A stretch of 44,220 bases of DNA, taken from the IMG/VR virus record IMGVR_UViG_3300005470_000006, positions 1 through 44,220 of that record; one strand, given 5' to 3'. The position numbers and the translations under genes are program-made. Below are positions 1-7,749 of the stretch, piece after piece (position 1 is the first letter of the stretch; each line of letters begins with the position of its first letter). Origin of the DNA: a virus. The notes beneath the pieces are model-generated. The model did no database searches. It was not told the origin of the DNA and worked only from the letters and a program-made list of their open reading frames with translations.

Positions 1-2
1 TA

Positions 3-122
3 AGAGATAGTGAGTATGAATTGGAACTTGAAGAATTAAGTTTAAAAGAAAAACTAATTTATACTTTTAGGATTTGGTTTGGTATGAAAGTCACATTAAA
101 AATTAAATGGAGAGAAAGATGA
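3..122 (+). CDS. C-terminal fragment of an unidentified protein, cut by the window edge
   Basis: An open frame enters from the left edge and ends in a TGA that overlaps the ATG of the following glycosyltransferase (ATGA). About 39 residues are visible: a Glu/Leu-rich helix (ELELEELSLKEK) followed by a basic tail ending IKWRER. No domain can be recognised from so little. The tight overlap implies co-transcription and coupled translation with the glycosyltransferase. The start lies outside the window, or across the junction if the genome is circular. Confidence 0.55.
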   Translation, partial: RDSEYELELEELSLKEKLIYTFRIWFGMKVTLKIKWRER

Positions 123-1210
123 AAATAAATCTATATGGTGATATATTCGGTCAGACTGGATACAACAGACACACAAGAAGTCTAGCTAATGCTTTATTTG
201 AACTAGGATTTGATGTTAGATTAGACACAGCAAAACCTCCTCAATGGGAGAGAGAATGTAATGATGCTGAGTTTAATATGTGCACTAAAGAGTTTGACCC
301 GGATTGTATTACTATAATGATAGCACAACCTCAATATTGGAACATAGCATTGGCTGCTAAGCCTAAGAAGTTTTATGGGTTTTGTGTTTGGGAGGGAGAT
401 GTTGTACCTGAATATTGGGTTAAATTTTTAACAGATAGAAGAGTTGATGGTATATTTGTACCTAGCCAACATACAAAAGATGCAATACTGAAAGTATATA
501 AACAATTATCAAAGAAAATCCACATTATCCCACACGGATATAACCCAGCCATATTTTACCCGGAAGAAAAACCTACCAGTAAAGTACTCACTTTTAGTGC
601 TAACAAAGGATGGAGTCAAGGATTATATGACCGTGGTGGTTTGCAATGGCTGATTAAAGCCTTTTCACAAGAGTTTAATAATAAAGATAAAGTAGAGCTC
701 AAGATAAAAATAAACCCAGTATACAACAATCCTGAGTGGAATATAAAAAAAGAAATATCAGCATTAAAGTTAGACAGAATAAACAAAGCTAAGATATATA
801 CCACTTGTAACCTAATAAGTGATGATGCTTTGCGGCATTTTTATAATGAAGGAGATGTTTTTGTTACTACTTCTATGGGTGATGCTTTCAATCTACCAGT
901 TATAGAAGCTATGGCTTGCGGGCTTCCTGTATGTGCTACTTATTTTGGTGGACAGTCTGACATGGTTGATAATAAGAATGGTTGGGTTATCAAACAAGGT
1001 AAACTGGTACATTGGTCAAAAGAACCTGCTTATGAAGAAACTAAATGGTTCAAACCTAACATCTCAGGAATCAGGAAGAAATTAAGATATATCTATGACC
1101 ATCAGGAACAGATAAAAAAGAAAAGAGAAAAGGTATTATCTGAAGCTCCTAATTGGACTTGGTTACAAACAGCTAAAAAAATAAAAAAATTATTGAGCAA
1201 CCTCAATTAA
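119..1210 (+). CDS. GT4-family (GT-B fold) glycosyltransferase
   Basis: Retaining glycosyltransferases of this type transfer a sugar from a nucleotide-sugar donor in the cytosol. The N-terminus (MKINLYGDIFGQTGYNRHTR) is the usual Rossmann strand with a Gly-rich acceptor loop. Residues 255-267 (DAFNLPVIEAMACG) are the C-terminal donor-binding E-x7-E-like motif, with Asp in place of the first Glu. The length of about 363 aa is normal. I chose the second ATG because it overlaps the upstream stop (ATGA) and has GGAGAGAAAG before it; an ATG 12 nt upstream is possible. The last 21 bases overlap a convergent minus-strand gene. The target is unknown: virion glycoprotein, host surface or modified DNA are all possible. 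Confidence 0.85.
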   Translation: MKINLYGDIFGQTGYNRHTRSLANALFELGFDVRLDTAKPPQWERECNDAEFNMCTKEFDPDCITIMIAQPQYWNIALAAKPKKFYGFCVWEGDVVPEYWVKFLTDRRVDGIFVPSQHTKDAILKVYKQLSKKIHIIPHGYNPAIFYPEEKPTSKVLTFSANKGWSQGLYDRGGLQWLIKAFSQEFNNKDKVELKIKINPVYNNPEWNIKKEISALKLDRINKAKIYTTCNLISDDALRHFYNEGDVFVTTSMGDAFNLPVIEAMACGLPVCATYFGGQSDMVDNKNGWVIKQGKLVHWSKEPAYEETKWFKPNISGIRKKLRYIYDHQEQIKKKREKVLSEAPNWTWLQTAKKIKKLLSNLN

Positions 1211-1388
1211 TTGCTCAACTTTTTGGCTCAAAACTTTCTGAGCTATATTCTGCATCTGGTCTTCAACACCTCTGGCTAGATTATCATGGGTTGCATATTC
1301 TGTTAAAGCATTATACAAATCCCATCTGGTGAAAGGTTTACCAGGCACATAATAGAACTTCTTTTACTTCAACAAATAATTTTTTCAT
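1190..1388 (-). pseudogene. Small DUF932-like C-terminal fragment, apparently frameshifted
   Basis: From ATG with a good RBS (AAAGGTGAG) the frame reads MKKLFVEVK and then runs into a stop after 16 codons. One frame over, translation resumes as KKFYYVPGKPFTRWDLYNAL and continues through a Glu/Gln-rich helix to a stop inside the convergent glycosyltransferase 3' end. A single-base change in the short A-rich stretch (GTAAAAGAAG) would join both parts into about 65 residues. The W-x2-YNA-x-TEYATH pattern resembles the C-terminus of DUF932 phage/plasmid proteins. It could be an assembly indel, a real pseudogene, or a frameshift-expressed small protein. It is driven by the left operator/promoter module. 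Confidence 0.45.
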
Positions 1389-1404
1389 TTGACTCACCTT
1401 TATT

Positions 1405-1442
1405 GTTTTCCTAATATTATATAATATAGTGGAGTATATAAA
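1405..1442 (-). promoter_or_regulatory. Archaeal-type promoter for the left small gene
   Basis: On the minus strand a TATA box (TTTATATA, plus positions 1435-1442) is followed about 25 bp later by an AT-rich start region, and then by AAAGGTGAG and the ATG of the frameshifted small gene. The arrangement matches the promoter at 43799-43806 in the opposite orientation, with similar flanking sequence (AACATTTATAT). Confidence 0.6.
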
Positions 1443-1463
1443 TGTTCCTATTTTTCAAGAGTT

Positions 1464-1570
1464 CATTTATAAATGGTTTTCAAAAAAATAGTAGAAAGAT
1501 AGTTCATTTATAAATGAAAATAGAAAAAGAAGAAAAAAATCAAAGGTACAAAAGGTGGTTCTTTATAAAG
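1464..1570 (-). promoter_or_regulatory. Left triple-palindrome operator array
   Basis: Three dyads lie upstream of the promoter: CATTTATAAATG at 1464-1475 and 1505-1516, and a degenerate CTTTATAAAG at 1561-1570. Their centres are 41 and 55 bp apart, and the inner one is 31 bp from the TATA centre. The array at the right end has identical spacings, so these are probably binding sites for a dimeric regulator. The third dyad abuts the 3' end of the holin gene. The stretch 1389-1573 holds no other gene. Confidence 0.65.
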
Positions 1571-1573
1571 GAA

Positions 1574-1786
1574 CTACTTAATATCAACCTTTTTGAAGTA
1601 AAATTCTACAATTGCGAAGGCTGATTCAACAACTCCACCAGCTACAATAGCACTAGGGAAATCACCAGCAACAAAATAACCTATCACTGAAGCAACTACT
1701 GTGATTGCTGTTTTTTTCCTTCCTTTAATAAACTCCCATAATGACCAATAACTAAAACTTTTAGATTTACTTGTCTTTAATTTCAT
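1574..1786 (-). CDS. Holin-like small membrane protein
   Basis: A 70-residue protein: basic N-terminus (KLKTSKSKS), a WSLWEF helix, GRKK, then two hydrophobic segments (about residues 27-42 and 46-62) separated by a short GDFPSA turn, and a charged tail. This two-segment plan is common in phage holins, which permeabilise the membrane at lysis. Its start overlaps the stop of the upstream transglutaminase-like enzyme by ATGA, forming a holin-lysin pair at the end of the late operon. The role is inferred from context and topology, since holins are poorly conserved. Confidence 0.6.
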   Translation of the reverse strand: MKLKTSKSKSFSYWSLWEFIKGRKKTAITVVASVIGYFVAGDFPSAIVAGGVVESAFAIVEFYFKKVDIK

Positions 1787-2514
1787 TTTATATCCTCCTT
1801 AGTAGGTGTTACACCATAACAATATTTCTGATTAACACTAAACCAAATGCCAAAATATTTCTCAGCTTCTTTCCAGAGTTTACTGAAATTCTTAGATTCA
1901 GCATACCAATAACACCAATCTAATATATACCATTGATTATCAAATTCTCTAAGATAAGTCACATAAGCATGACCTCCTCCTTGAACATTACCTGCATTCA
2001 ATCGAATCCTCCAATAAGGAATACCACTATTCAACATCATGACTGCCATTAATATAGCACCATCCTCACAATCACCTTTCTTCCGTTCCCAAGTTTCATA
2101 AGCAAACTGCCAGTTTTCTTTCTCATCAGATGTATATGTAATCTTTCTAGCTACATAATCAAGAATTAATTTAGCTTTATCATCATTATTACCAACAGTT
2201 GGATAATATAAACTATGGTCAAATCCTAAAAACATTCTAGGGTCACTCCAAATCCCTTCCCTTGCTGGGTATGTAATTTTGGTTTTAGATCTAACATTAT
2301 TCCAATAACTTTCAAATTTTTTTTCTTTATGAATGGCATTCAATTCTTCTTGTAATATATTGATATTATTATTAAGCTCTAGCAATTCAGCTTGCCTAAC
2401 CCCTAACTGATGTTTATAATTTTTATTAAGTTTTTTTAATTGTTCAATCACTATATTTTCATCTTTACTAAAATAAACATCAATCTTATCATACAATTCT
2501 TTAAACCAGTTCAT
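1783..2514 (-). CDS. Transglutaminase-fold cysteine peptidase, candidate lysin
   Basis: Residues 1-85 are a predicted coiled coil (KKLNKNYKHQLGV, NNINILQEELN). The C-terminal domain shows a transglutaminase-like triad: Cys149 in KKGDCEDGA, His182 in GGGHAYV, and Asp199 in ILDWCYW. Proteins of this fold cleave or form amide bonds, and archaeal virus lysins such as the pseudomurein endoisopeptidases use a Cys-His-Asp triad. The start is the ATG one base after the upstream stop; an open extension further upstream is only the shadow of that gene. Position beside a holin suggests cell-wall or S-layer attack. An alternative is a tail-tip peptidase used at entry. Confidence 0.7.
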   Translation of the reverse strand: MNWFKELYDKIDVYFSKDENIVIEQLKKLNKNYKHQLGVRQAELLELNNNINILQEELNAIHKEKKFESYWNNVRSKTKITYPAREGIWSDPRMFLGFDHSLYYPTVGNNDDKAKLILDYVARKITYTSDEKENWQFAYETWERKKGDCEDGAILMAVMMLNSGIPYWRIRLNAGNVQGGGHAYVTYLREFDNQWYILDWCYWYAESKNFSKLWKEAEKYFGIWFSVNQKYCYGVTPTKEDIK

Positions 2515-2515
2515 T

Positions 2516-3103
2516 TTAACTAAACTTCCCGCTATTATCTGTAGCAATACCATTATCAAGATAATATACAGTGACATCAATATCATCAATTGTGCAAGTA
2601 TTACCACTTGTACTAAGTATCTGGACATTAATATCATAACTAGCTTCGCCACAAAGAACTCCAGCATTTACTGAAGGTGTAGCTATTGTACCAGCAGTAG
2701 GCATCATCCAACAAGTAGCTGTAACCAAAGTACCACTAGCATCAGTAGTAGAAGTTTGGCTTGTTGTTGTTCTATCAGATTCAGAAGCAGCAAGTGTTCT
2801 AGCTTTTAAATCAACACTAAGTCTCATTGAACCAGTAGTACCTCCTCCAGATAATGCAGCTTCTAATTTAATGCCTAAGATAATATTATTACTAGTTGTT
2901 GGTGTGAATGTTAAAGTCTTTTTAGTTATCCATGCATCACTACTATCAGTCTTAGCTACTGTGTCTGTTGTGCTAGTATCAACAAATAAAGGATATTGAA
3001 TTACTTTAGCATAAGTAGCATCAAATGTATCATTCAAATCTGTTTTGTTAAGACCTTCAATACCCCAATCAGTACCACCATAATTAGTATTTTTGATAGA
3101 CAT
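2516..3103 (-). CDS. Tail-tip or fibre-type structural protein
   Basis: A 195-aa Thr/Ser/Ala-rich protein without recognisable family motifs. Composition and alternating hydrophobic pattern (LTFTPTTSNNIILGIKLEAA, then VTVYYLDN near the end) suggest a beta-sandwich virion protein. It lies downstream of the baseplate hub in the same operon, where receptor-binding or tail-tip proteins are usually found. One base separates it from the lysin gene. Its plan (DTSTTDTVAKTDSSDAWITK, long beta region, short tail) loosely resembles the 148-aa and 131-aa virion proteins further right, but I cannot claim homology. Confidence 0.6.
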   Translation of the reverse strand: MSIKNTNYGGTDWGIEGLNKTDLNDTFDATYAKVIQYPLFVDTSTTDTVAKTDSSDAWITKKTLTFTPTTSNNIILGIKLEAALSGGGTTGSMRLSVDLKARTLAASESDRTTTSQTSTTDASGTLVTATCWMMPTAGTIATPSVNAGVLCGEASYDINVQILSTSGNTCTIDDIDVTVYYLDNGIATDNSGKFS

Positions 3104-3466
3104 TTAAAAAACCTCCCATTCTATTTCAATCCGTAACTCAGCAGTACCATCAAAAGTAACTGCTGTACCTAAATTATAATAAGCATAAATATCACCAGCA
3201 GCAGGACTACCATTAGATAAATCAACTTCATTCAATGCATTACCTGACATAGCAACAGCATCAAAATCAGTTATGAAAGTCATTCGTTTAGTAGTAGAAC
3301 CATTCACTGCTGTGAAAGCTCTTCTATTAAAAGTATTACTTAATCCTGTTACAGTAGGGTCAACTGTCAAACTACCAGTCCCAACACCGCAATATAAAGG
3401 TCTATTGGAAGCTAAACTACCAAGCATAACAGCCACACCACTTAATCCTTGAGTTGTTACTACCAT
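3104..3466 (-). CDS. Small tail-associated protein of unknown function
   Basis: A 120-aa protein starting MVVTTQGLSGVAVM, followed by a Gly/Thr-rich beta pattern and ending RIEIEWEVF. Small proteins of this kind often follow the baseplate hub in siphovirus tail operons and may form part of the tip. Its stop touches the next start directly (TAAATG), so translation is coupled. The function is unknown. Confidence 0.6.
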   Translation of the reverse strand: MVVTTQGLSGVAVMLGSLASNRPLYCGVGTGSLTVDPTVTGLSNTFNRRAFTAVNGSTTKRMTFITDFDAVAMSGNALNEVDLSNGSPAAGDIYAYYNLGTAVTFDGTAELRIEIEWEVF

Positions 3467-3467
3467 T

Positions 3468-3698
3468 TTATAAATTGATAATCCTCCCTTTCAAATGTAA
3501 ATTACCACTCTCATCAAGTGTGGCAATATGAGTAGTACCATCACTGGCATAAAATTTGATACCGTTTGAATCAGGATTTCGTACTGTTAATGGTTTAATA
3601 TCTCTAGTACCATCCTTTAAAGCATCTAAAAACTGGTTCAACTCTGCTGCTGTTAAATTATCTCCTGTTGATTTATCTGGAACACTTATTAATGCCAT
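3468..3698 (-). CDS. Small tail-tip protein with helical N-terminus and beta tail
   Basis: A 76-aa protein. Residues 1-35 form an amphipathic helix (NLTAAELNQFLDALKDG). The rest is a beta-rich stretch (IKFYASDGTTHIATLDESGN) typical of the short repeats seen at the base of phage fibres. It has a good RBS, GGTGATAATAAT before ATG, just after the hub gene. It may be an adaptor or tip fibre; this is inference from position and composition. Confidence 0.55.
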   Translation of the reverse strand: MALISVPDKSTGDNLTAAELNQFLDALKDGTRDIKPLTVRNPDSNGIKFYASDGTTHIATLDESGNLHLKGRIINL

Positions 3699-3705
3699 AT
3701 TATTA

Positions 3706-5262
3706 TCACCCTAGTTTGAAAGGGAATGTCATAGGGAACTGGTCACTCATAACATCTCCTCCACTTGCAACATCATAGAATGACCCTGCATTTAATGAAT
3801 CTAAAACATAACTACCATTCAGCATACTATTAACAGCATGATTCAAATAGAACAAACTACCAATATCACGTTGCTGAGCAGTCACAAACATTTTATTCCC
3901 TACACTACCAGTAAAAAACTCATATCTTGTTAATGAACTGGTATCACCATAATCTTGAGCTTGTACACTTTTAATATCTAAAATAATATCTTTAACAGTA
4001 TCAGTTATGTCTTTAATCCTTTTATTAACTTTAATACTCATTATCTGGTCAGATAATAATTTTGATGGTGATAAATCATATGATACTTCTAACACTTCAT
4101 AAGTCTTAGAACTTATACCATCATTAGGTAGATTAACAACACAAGTTTGACCTGCTATTATAGCAACAGTATTTTCTATATTTAGTTTTCCTTGTATTTT
4201 TGGATTAGCTCCTATATCAAGCTCAGATTTCATCAAAGCTTCAGCTTCATTAGGGTCTTTAATATTATCATCTTTAATAACTTTAGTTTTTGGACCATAT
4301 GCTGTTATTGAAGGGACATCTCTACCAAATTTAACAACAGGCAAATCTCTATCATAATTAACCAACACAGTATCACCAGAAGTAGGTATATCACCATTAT
4401 TAGTTCCTGAAACAAATATAATATTTTTATCATGAAAATCTACCAAATAATTAACACCAGAGCTTGGCGTTGGATTCATTTCTAATATCCCACCAACTTG
4501 TACAACACCTGAATCAAACACTTGAGTATTGTGAGGTTTGTAAGCTAAAGTGAATTCACTACCACCATCAGCAGTGAATGATTCTCTATACCCACTTAAA
4601 TAACGACCACCATAAACCCAAACCCTATTATATATAGCATTCCTAGATTCCACCCAAGAAGCTTTAGTGACATTGGTATTATCAAATGTTAAACCTGTTG
4701 ATGTTGTCCCTTGCTCTTGAAAATATAAGACTTTATTAACATCCACCCAAAACACACAACTACTTTGGTCAGCTAATCTTTTCAAAGCATCATAAATAGA
4801 TATTTGATTAAGTTCCATACGTTTAATATTAATTCCTATTGTAGTTTGAGTGTAAGTAACATCTTCAGCATACTTAGTCATTATATCATTAATAATATAA
4901 CCAACATCTTGATTAGTATAAACTTCAGGTTCGACGGTTAAATCTTGCAACCTTGCTGTATAATCTCTTCCTGATAATACAATAGTATTTTTTGTTTGCC
5001 CGCCTTGTATTTTAATATCTTCAATAAAACCATTAAATATTTTAGTAGCTCCTGTTTTATCAACAGGTATCACAGCAGTACTAATCCAAATTTCAACAGA
5101 ATCATTAATATTAAATATATCAGTATATCGACCTTGATGATTTTCATAATTCAATGTGAACCTGCTAGAAATATTATCAGCACCAGCAGAATTACTAACC
5201 TTACCAATTTTAACTTCAGGTTGTTCAATACCAGCAATTTCATACCTAACATATAATGTCAT
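3706..5262 (-). CDS. Baseplate hub / tail-tip protein (gp27- or gpD-like)
   Basis: A 518-aa protein immediately downstream of the tape measure gene, the standard place for the baseplate hub. The N-terminus is a beta domain (YEIAGIEQPEVKIGKV); the middle contains the 'dALkrLadqs' signature seen in hub proteins (YDALKRLADQSSCVFWVDV), then beta-barrel segments, a helical linker (DTVKDIILDIKSVQ) and a C-terminal beta tail ending FPFKLG. Hub proteins close the tail tube and anchor fibres. The ATG overlaps the tape measure TGA (ATGA). The family assignment rests on position, length and general pattern. Confidence 0.65.
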   Translation of the reverse strand: MTLYVRYEIAGIEQPEVKIGKVSNSAGADNISSRFTLNYENHQGRYTDIFNINDSVEIWISTAVIPVDKTGATKIFNGFIEDIKIQGGQTKNTIVLSGRDYTARLQDLTVEPEVYTNQDVGYIINDIMTKYAEDVTYTQTTIGINIKRMELNQISIYDALKRLADQSSCVFWVDVNKVLYFQEQGTTSTGLTFDNTNVTKASWVESRNAIYNRVWVYGGRYLSGYRESFTADGGSEFTLAYKPHNTQVFDSGVVQVGGILEMNPTPSSGVNYLVDFHDKNIIFVSGTNNGDIPTSGDTVLVNYDRDLPVVKFGRDVPSITAYGPKTKVIKDDNIKDPNEAEALMKSELDIGANPKIQGKLNIENTVAIIAGQTCVVNLPNDGISSKTYEVLEVSYDLSPSKLLSDQIMSIKVNKRIKDITDTVKDIILDIKSVQAQDYGDTSSLTRYEFFTGSVGNKMFVTAQQRDIGSLFYLNHAVNSMLNGSYVLDSLNAGSFYDVASGGDVMSDQFPMTFPFKLG

Positions 5263-7202
5263 GGTGTCACCATATTATTTAATTTAAATTGTAAAGCATC
5301 AGCAATCTCATCAGGGTCAGTACCATAAACATTTTCTATACTGACAGTTATATTAGAACCCATACCACCACTTTTACTTCCCATTATAGTATCTTGAGGG
5401 TGTGTTTTTATTAACTTTCCTTTAGACAATATAAAATCATTAACATTTTCTTCATTACCTTTCAAAAAATTAGTAATACCACCCATAGCAAACTGTCCAA
5501 AATCTTGTGCTTTAGAAATACCACTTATTATAAATTGTCCAAAATCACTCTCAGCTAATTTTTTAATCAAATCAACAACTGTATTAAAAATATCCTTAAT
5601 TATTTTAAACACTTTATTAGCAACAGTTGCCCATAATTCAAACAGACTAATAACAGTATCAATAACACCTACATCAACCAAAAAATTAAATAAATCTTTA
5701 GCTGCATTGAATATATCCCCGAAAAACTTAAACACATTAACCAAATGGTCACGGAACATTTTCATTATATTATTAAATTTTCCTTCATTATTTTTAAACA
5801 CTTCAAACAACCTTTCTACAATTTCTTGCCCACCTGTAAAAATATTATCAAACAATTCTCTAGCAGCATCTACTACAGGTTGTAAAAAAGTCATCAATTT
5901 ATTAAATCCTTCAACTAATTTTGGCCATACATCTATAATAAACTGTAATCCTTTTTTACCCCATTCAATAGTTTGTTGCACAATAGGTGTCAAAAATTCT
6001 CCTACTTTTTCAAAAAAACCAATTATTTTATCTTTATTGGCAGTAACAAATTCTGTTATTAATTGAATACCTTTCTTAAACTTATCAAACACACCAGTAT
6101 TAACAATCAACTCTTGAAATAAATTAGTAAAAGTATTTTTTAATATTTGTATCATAGATGAAGCAGTTGCATATCTTTTCTCAGCTTCTTCTGTTAAAGC
6201 TGTATTTTCTTGCCAAGCTTTATCGCTAATATTTAAACTATCAGTAATCAAATCACCAGCATTTGCTAAAGATAAAAAAGACCTCATCAACCGTTGGTCT
6301 TGCATACCTAAATCTTCAAGTATTCCAAATGCATCATCACCAGCTTTCCCTAATCCTTTAACAAACTGTTCAAACACTTTTGAAGGGTCATCTTTAAACA
6401 GCTGTTGAAATTCTTTACCACTCATGCCTGCAGCACCAGCAAATAATCTTAATTTTTTACCACCTTCAGTAGTAGCTTTAGTCATATTCATTAATATTTT
6501 CTGAACAGCAGTCCCACCAGCCTCAGCTTCTATACCAACAGAACTCATAGCTGCTCCAATTGCCATAATATCAGCTGTTGTTAATCCAGCTATCTTACCA
6601 CCACCAGCAATACGTTGAGCAAAACTACTAATTTCTGATTCAGTTGTTGCTAAATTATTACCCAAATCAACAATAGTAGCACCCATCTTATCAACATTTT
6701 CAATCGGTTCTTGCATTACATTAGCAATCCTAGCAAAATCAGTAGCAGCAGCATCAGCTGTCATGTTAGTAGTAACAGAAATATCAGCAATAGTTTTAGT
6801 AAACTTAGTTATATTATCAACACCACTCACCCCTAACTGCCCAGCCAATTCACCAATACCAGATAACTCTTGAAAAGTTATTGGAGTTGTTGTTGAAATA
6901 TCTTTAAACCTTTGTTCTAAATCAGCAAACCCTTCAGCAGTCAAATCAACAGTTTTTTTAACACCAGTAAAAGCATCTTCAAAACTAAGAGCTGTTTTTA
7001 ATGATGCTATTCCTAAAGCTGTTGTTGCTACTGCTGTGCCTGTTAAAATAGCTGTAGCTCCTCCAATAGCAGCACTTGCAATACCACCAAACTTGCCTAA
7101 CTTGGATGTTGCTTTATTAAGCACATTACTAAATCTATCAACACCGTTTATAACTATTTGAACTGATGCTCCACCAGCAAAAGCTCCACTAAATGCTCCC
7201 AT
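5259..7202 (-). CDS. Tail tape measure protein
   Basis: A 647-aa protein. The N-terminal third is the conserved tape measure region of the TIGR01760/PhageMin_Tail type: an Ala/Gly-rich hydrophobic stretch (residues about 35-75), then ALSFEDAFTGVKKTVD, a GIGELAGQLGVSG helix, SSFAQRIAGGGKIAGL and AGGTAVQKILMNMTKAT. The rest is a long alpha-helical rod with membrane-like helices (FGDIFNAAKDLFNFL). These proteins set tail length and leave the tail during DNA entry. The length would fit a tail of roughly 100 nm by the usual about 1.5 angstrom per residue rule. It lies directly after the frameshifting chaperone pair, as in long-tailed phages. Confidence 0.9.
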   Translation of the reverse strand: MGAFSGAFAGGASVQIVINGVDRFSNVLNKATSKLGKFGGIASAAIGGATAILTGTAVATTALGIASLKTALSFEDAFTGVKKTVDLTAEGFADLEQRFKDISTTTPITFQELSGIGELAGQLGVSGVDNITKFTKTIADISVTTNMTADAAATDFARIANVMQEPIENVDKMGATIVDLGNNLATTESEISSFAQRIAGGGKIAGLTTADIMAIGAAMSSVGIEAEAGGTAVQKILMNMTKATTEGGKKLRLFAGAAGMSGKEFQQLFKDDPSKVFEQFVKGLGKAGDDAFGILEDLGMQDQRLMRSFLSLANAGDLITDSLNISDKAWQENTALTEEAEKRYATASSMIQILKNTFTNLFQELIVNTGVFDKFKKGIQLITEFVTANKDKIIGFFEKVGEFLTPIVQQTIEWGKKGLQFIIDVWPKLVEGFNKLMTFLQPVVDAARELFDNIFTGGQEIVERLFEVFKNNEGKFNNIMKMFRDHLVNVFKFFGDIFNAAKDLFNFLVDVGVIDTVISLFELWATVANKVFKIIKDIFNTVVDLIKKLAESDFGQFIISGISKAQDFGQFAMGGITNFLKGNEENVNDFILSKGKLIKTHPQDTIMGSKSGGMGSNITVSIENVYGTDPDEIADALQFKLNNMVTP

Positions 7203-7393
7203 TATCTTTTACTCCGTCTTTTCATTTTATTTGCTGCTCTCTTTTGAGCTTGTTCTTGTTCTTTCAGTTCTAAATTATGCCCATCAATCAAATCAACAAT
7301 TTCTAAAACTGCTAATTTAGGAATGTTAAATGCATTGTATCCTTTTGAATGTAACCAGTTGTAAAATTTTTTATCTTTTGACGAACTGGTCAC
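7202..7393 (-). CDS. Tail assembly chaperone, downstream frame (GT-like extension)
   Basis: A 63-aa frame beginning at GTG, rich in Lys/Arg/Gln and ending KRRSKR. It is most likely expressed as a -1 frameshift extension of the preceding chaperone: the slippery A AAA AAC is in register and the -1 frame reads directly into this sequence (LDVTSSSKDKKF). In lambda-like phages the equivalent G-GT product links the tape measure to tube subunits. It is followed immediately by the tape measure start. Independent initiation at GTG cannot be excluded. Confidence 0.7.
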   Translation of the reverse strand: MTSSSKDKKFYNWLHSKGYNAFNIPKLAVLEIVDLIDGHNLELKEQEQAQKRAANKMKRRSKR

Positions 7394-7395
7394 AT

Positions 7396-7731
7396 CTAGT
7401 TTTTTGCAGTATCACCTTTATCCTTTTTCATAGCTTTGTCAATATCTTCTCTAGTAGCTCCTGTGGTCATCAATAAGCATTTAACAATTTCATTCTTACT
7501 TATTGCTGGCAAAGCTTTTGCTTCTTCCTTAGTCAATACTGGTTCTTTAAGATACTTAACAATCATTTCTTCATCTTTCAAATTACCAGCATTAGTTTTA
7601 AGTTCATTAAAATCTCCTTCTGTCAAAGGAGTAATTTTAATTGAACCTTTAAACACAACACTTTCAATCTCCATTGGTAAAAGTTTCCCTTCACCATCAC
7701 GCATTGTTATTGCACTTTTATCAACTACCAT
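7396..7731 (-). CDS. Tail assembly chaperone (G-like)
   Basis: A 111-aa acidic/lysine-rich protein between tail tube and tape measure genes. The N-terminus is beta-rich (VVFKGSIKITPLTEGDF) and the rest helical (LTKEEAKALPAISKNEIVKCLLMTTGATREDIDKA). It has a strong RBS (GGAGGAAATTAAAAA). The last sense codons are GCA AAA AAC before TAG, a canonical slippery heptamer. This position, size and frameshift signal define the G/GT chaperone pair, which coats the tape measure protein during tail assembly. Confidence 0.75.
   Translation of the reverse strand: MVVDKSAITMRDGEGKLLPMEIESVVFKGSIKITPLTEGDFNELKTNAGNLKDEEMIVKYLKEPVLTKEEAKALPAISKNEIVKCLLMTTGATREDIDKAMKKDKGDTAKN
7399..7405 (-). promoter_or_regulatory. 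Programmed -1 ribosomal frameshift site (A AAA AAC)
   Basis: The minus strand reads GCA AAA AAC TAG in the chaperone frame. A AAA AAC is an X XXY YYZ heptamer in the correct register, directly before the stop. Slippage by one base continues as CTA GAT GTG ACC into the downstream 63-aa frame. I see no obvious strong downstream pseudoknot by eye. Confidence 0.7.
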
Positions 7732-7749
7732 TTTTTAATTTCCTCCTAT

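Noticed and set aside
2515-2667. 51-residue N-terminal extension of the transglutaminase-like protein
   Set aside because: The extension is hydrophobic shadow sequence of the upstream gene in another frame; the ATG directly after that gene's stop fits better.
4925-4950. GGTTCGA-like string suggestive of a tRNA T-arm
   Set aside because: It lies within the baseplate hub coding sequence and no acceptor, D or anticodon arms can be folded around it. The similar CTCGAAC string near 37.35 kb fails for the same reason.
5707-6066. 119-codon plus-strand open frame opposite the tape measure gene
   Set aside because: It is antisense to a clear gene, has Ser/Asn/Leu shadow composition and no RBS or promoter. 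Other antisense frames such as 11900-12304, 15367-15714 and 37835-38083 were dropped for the same reasons.
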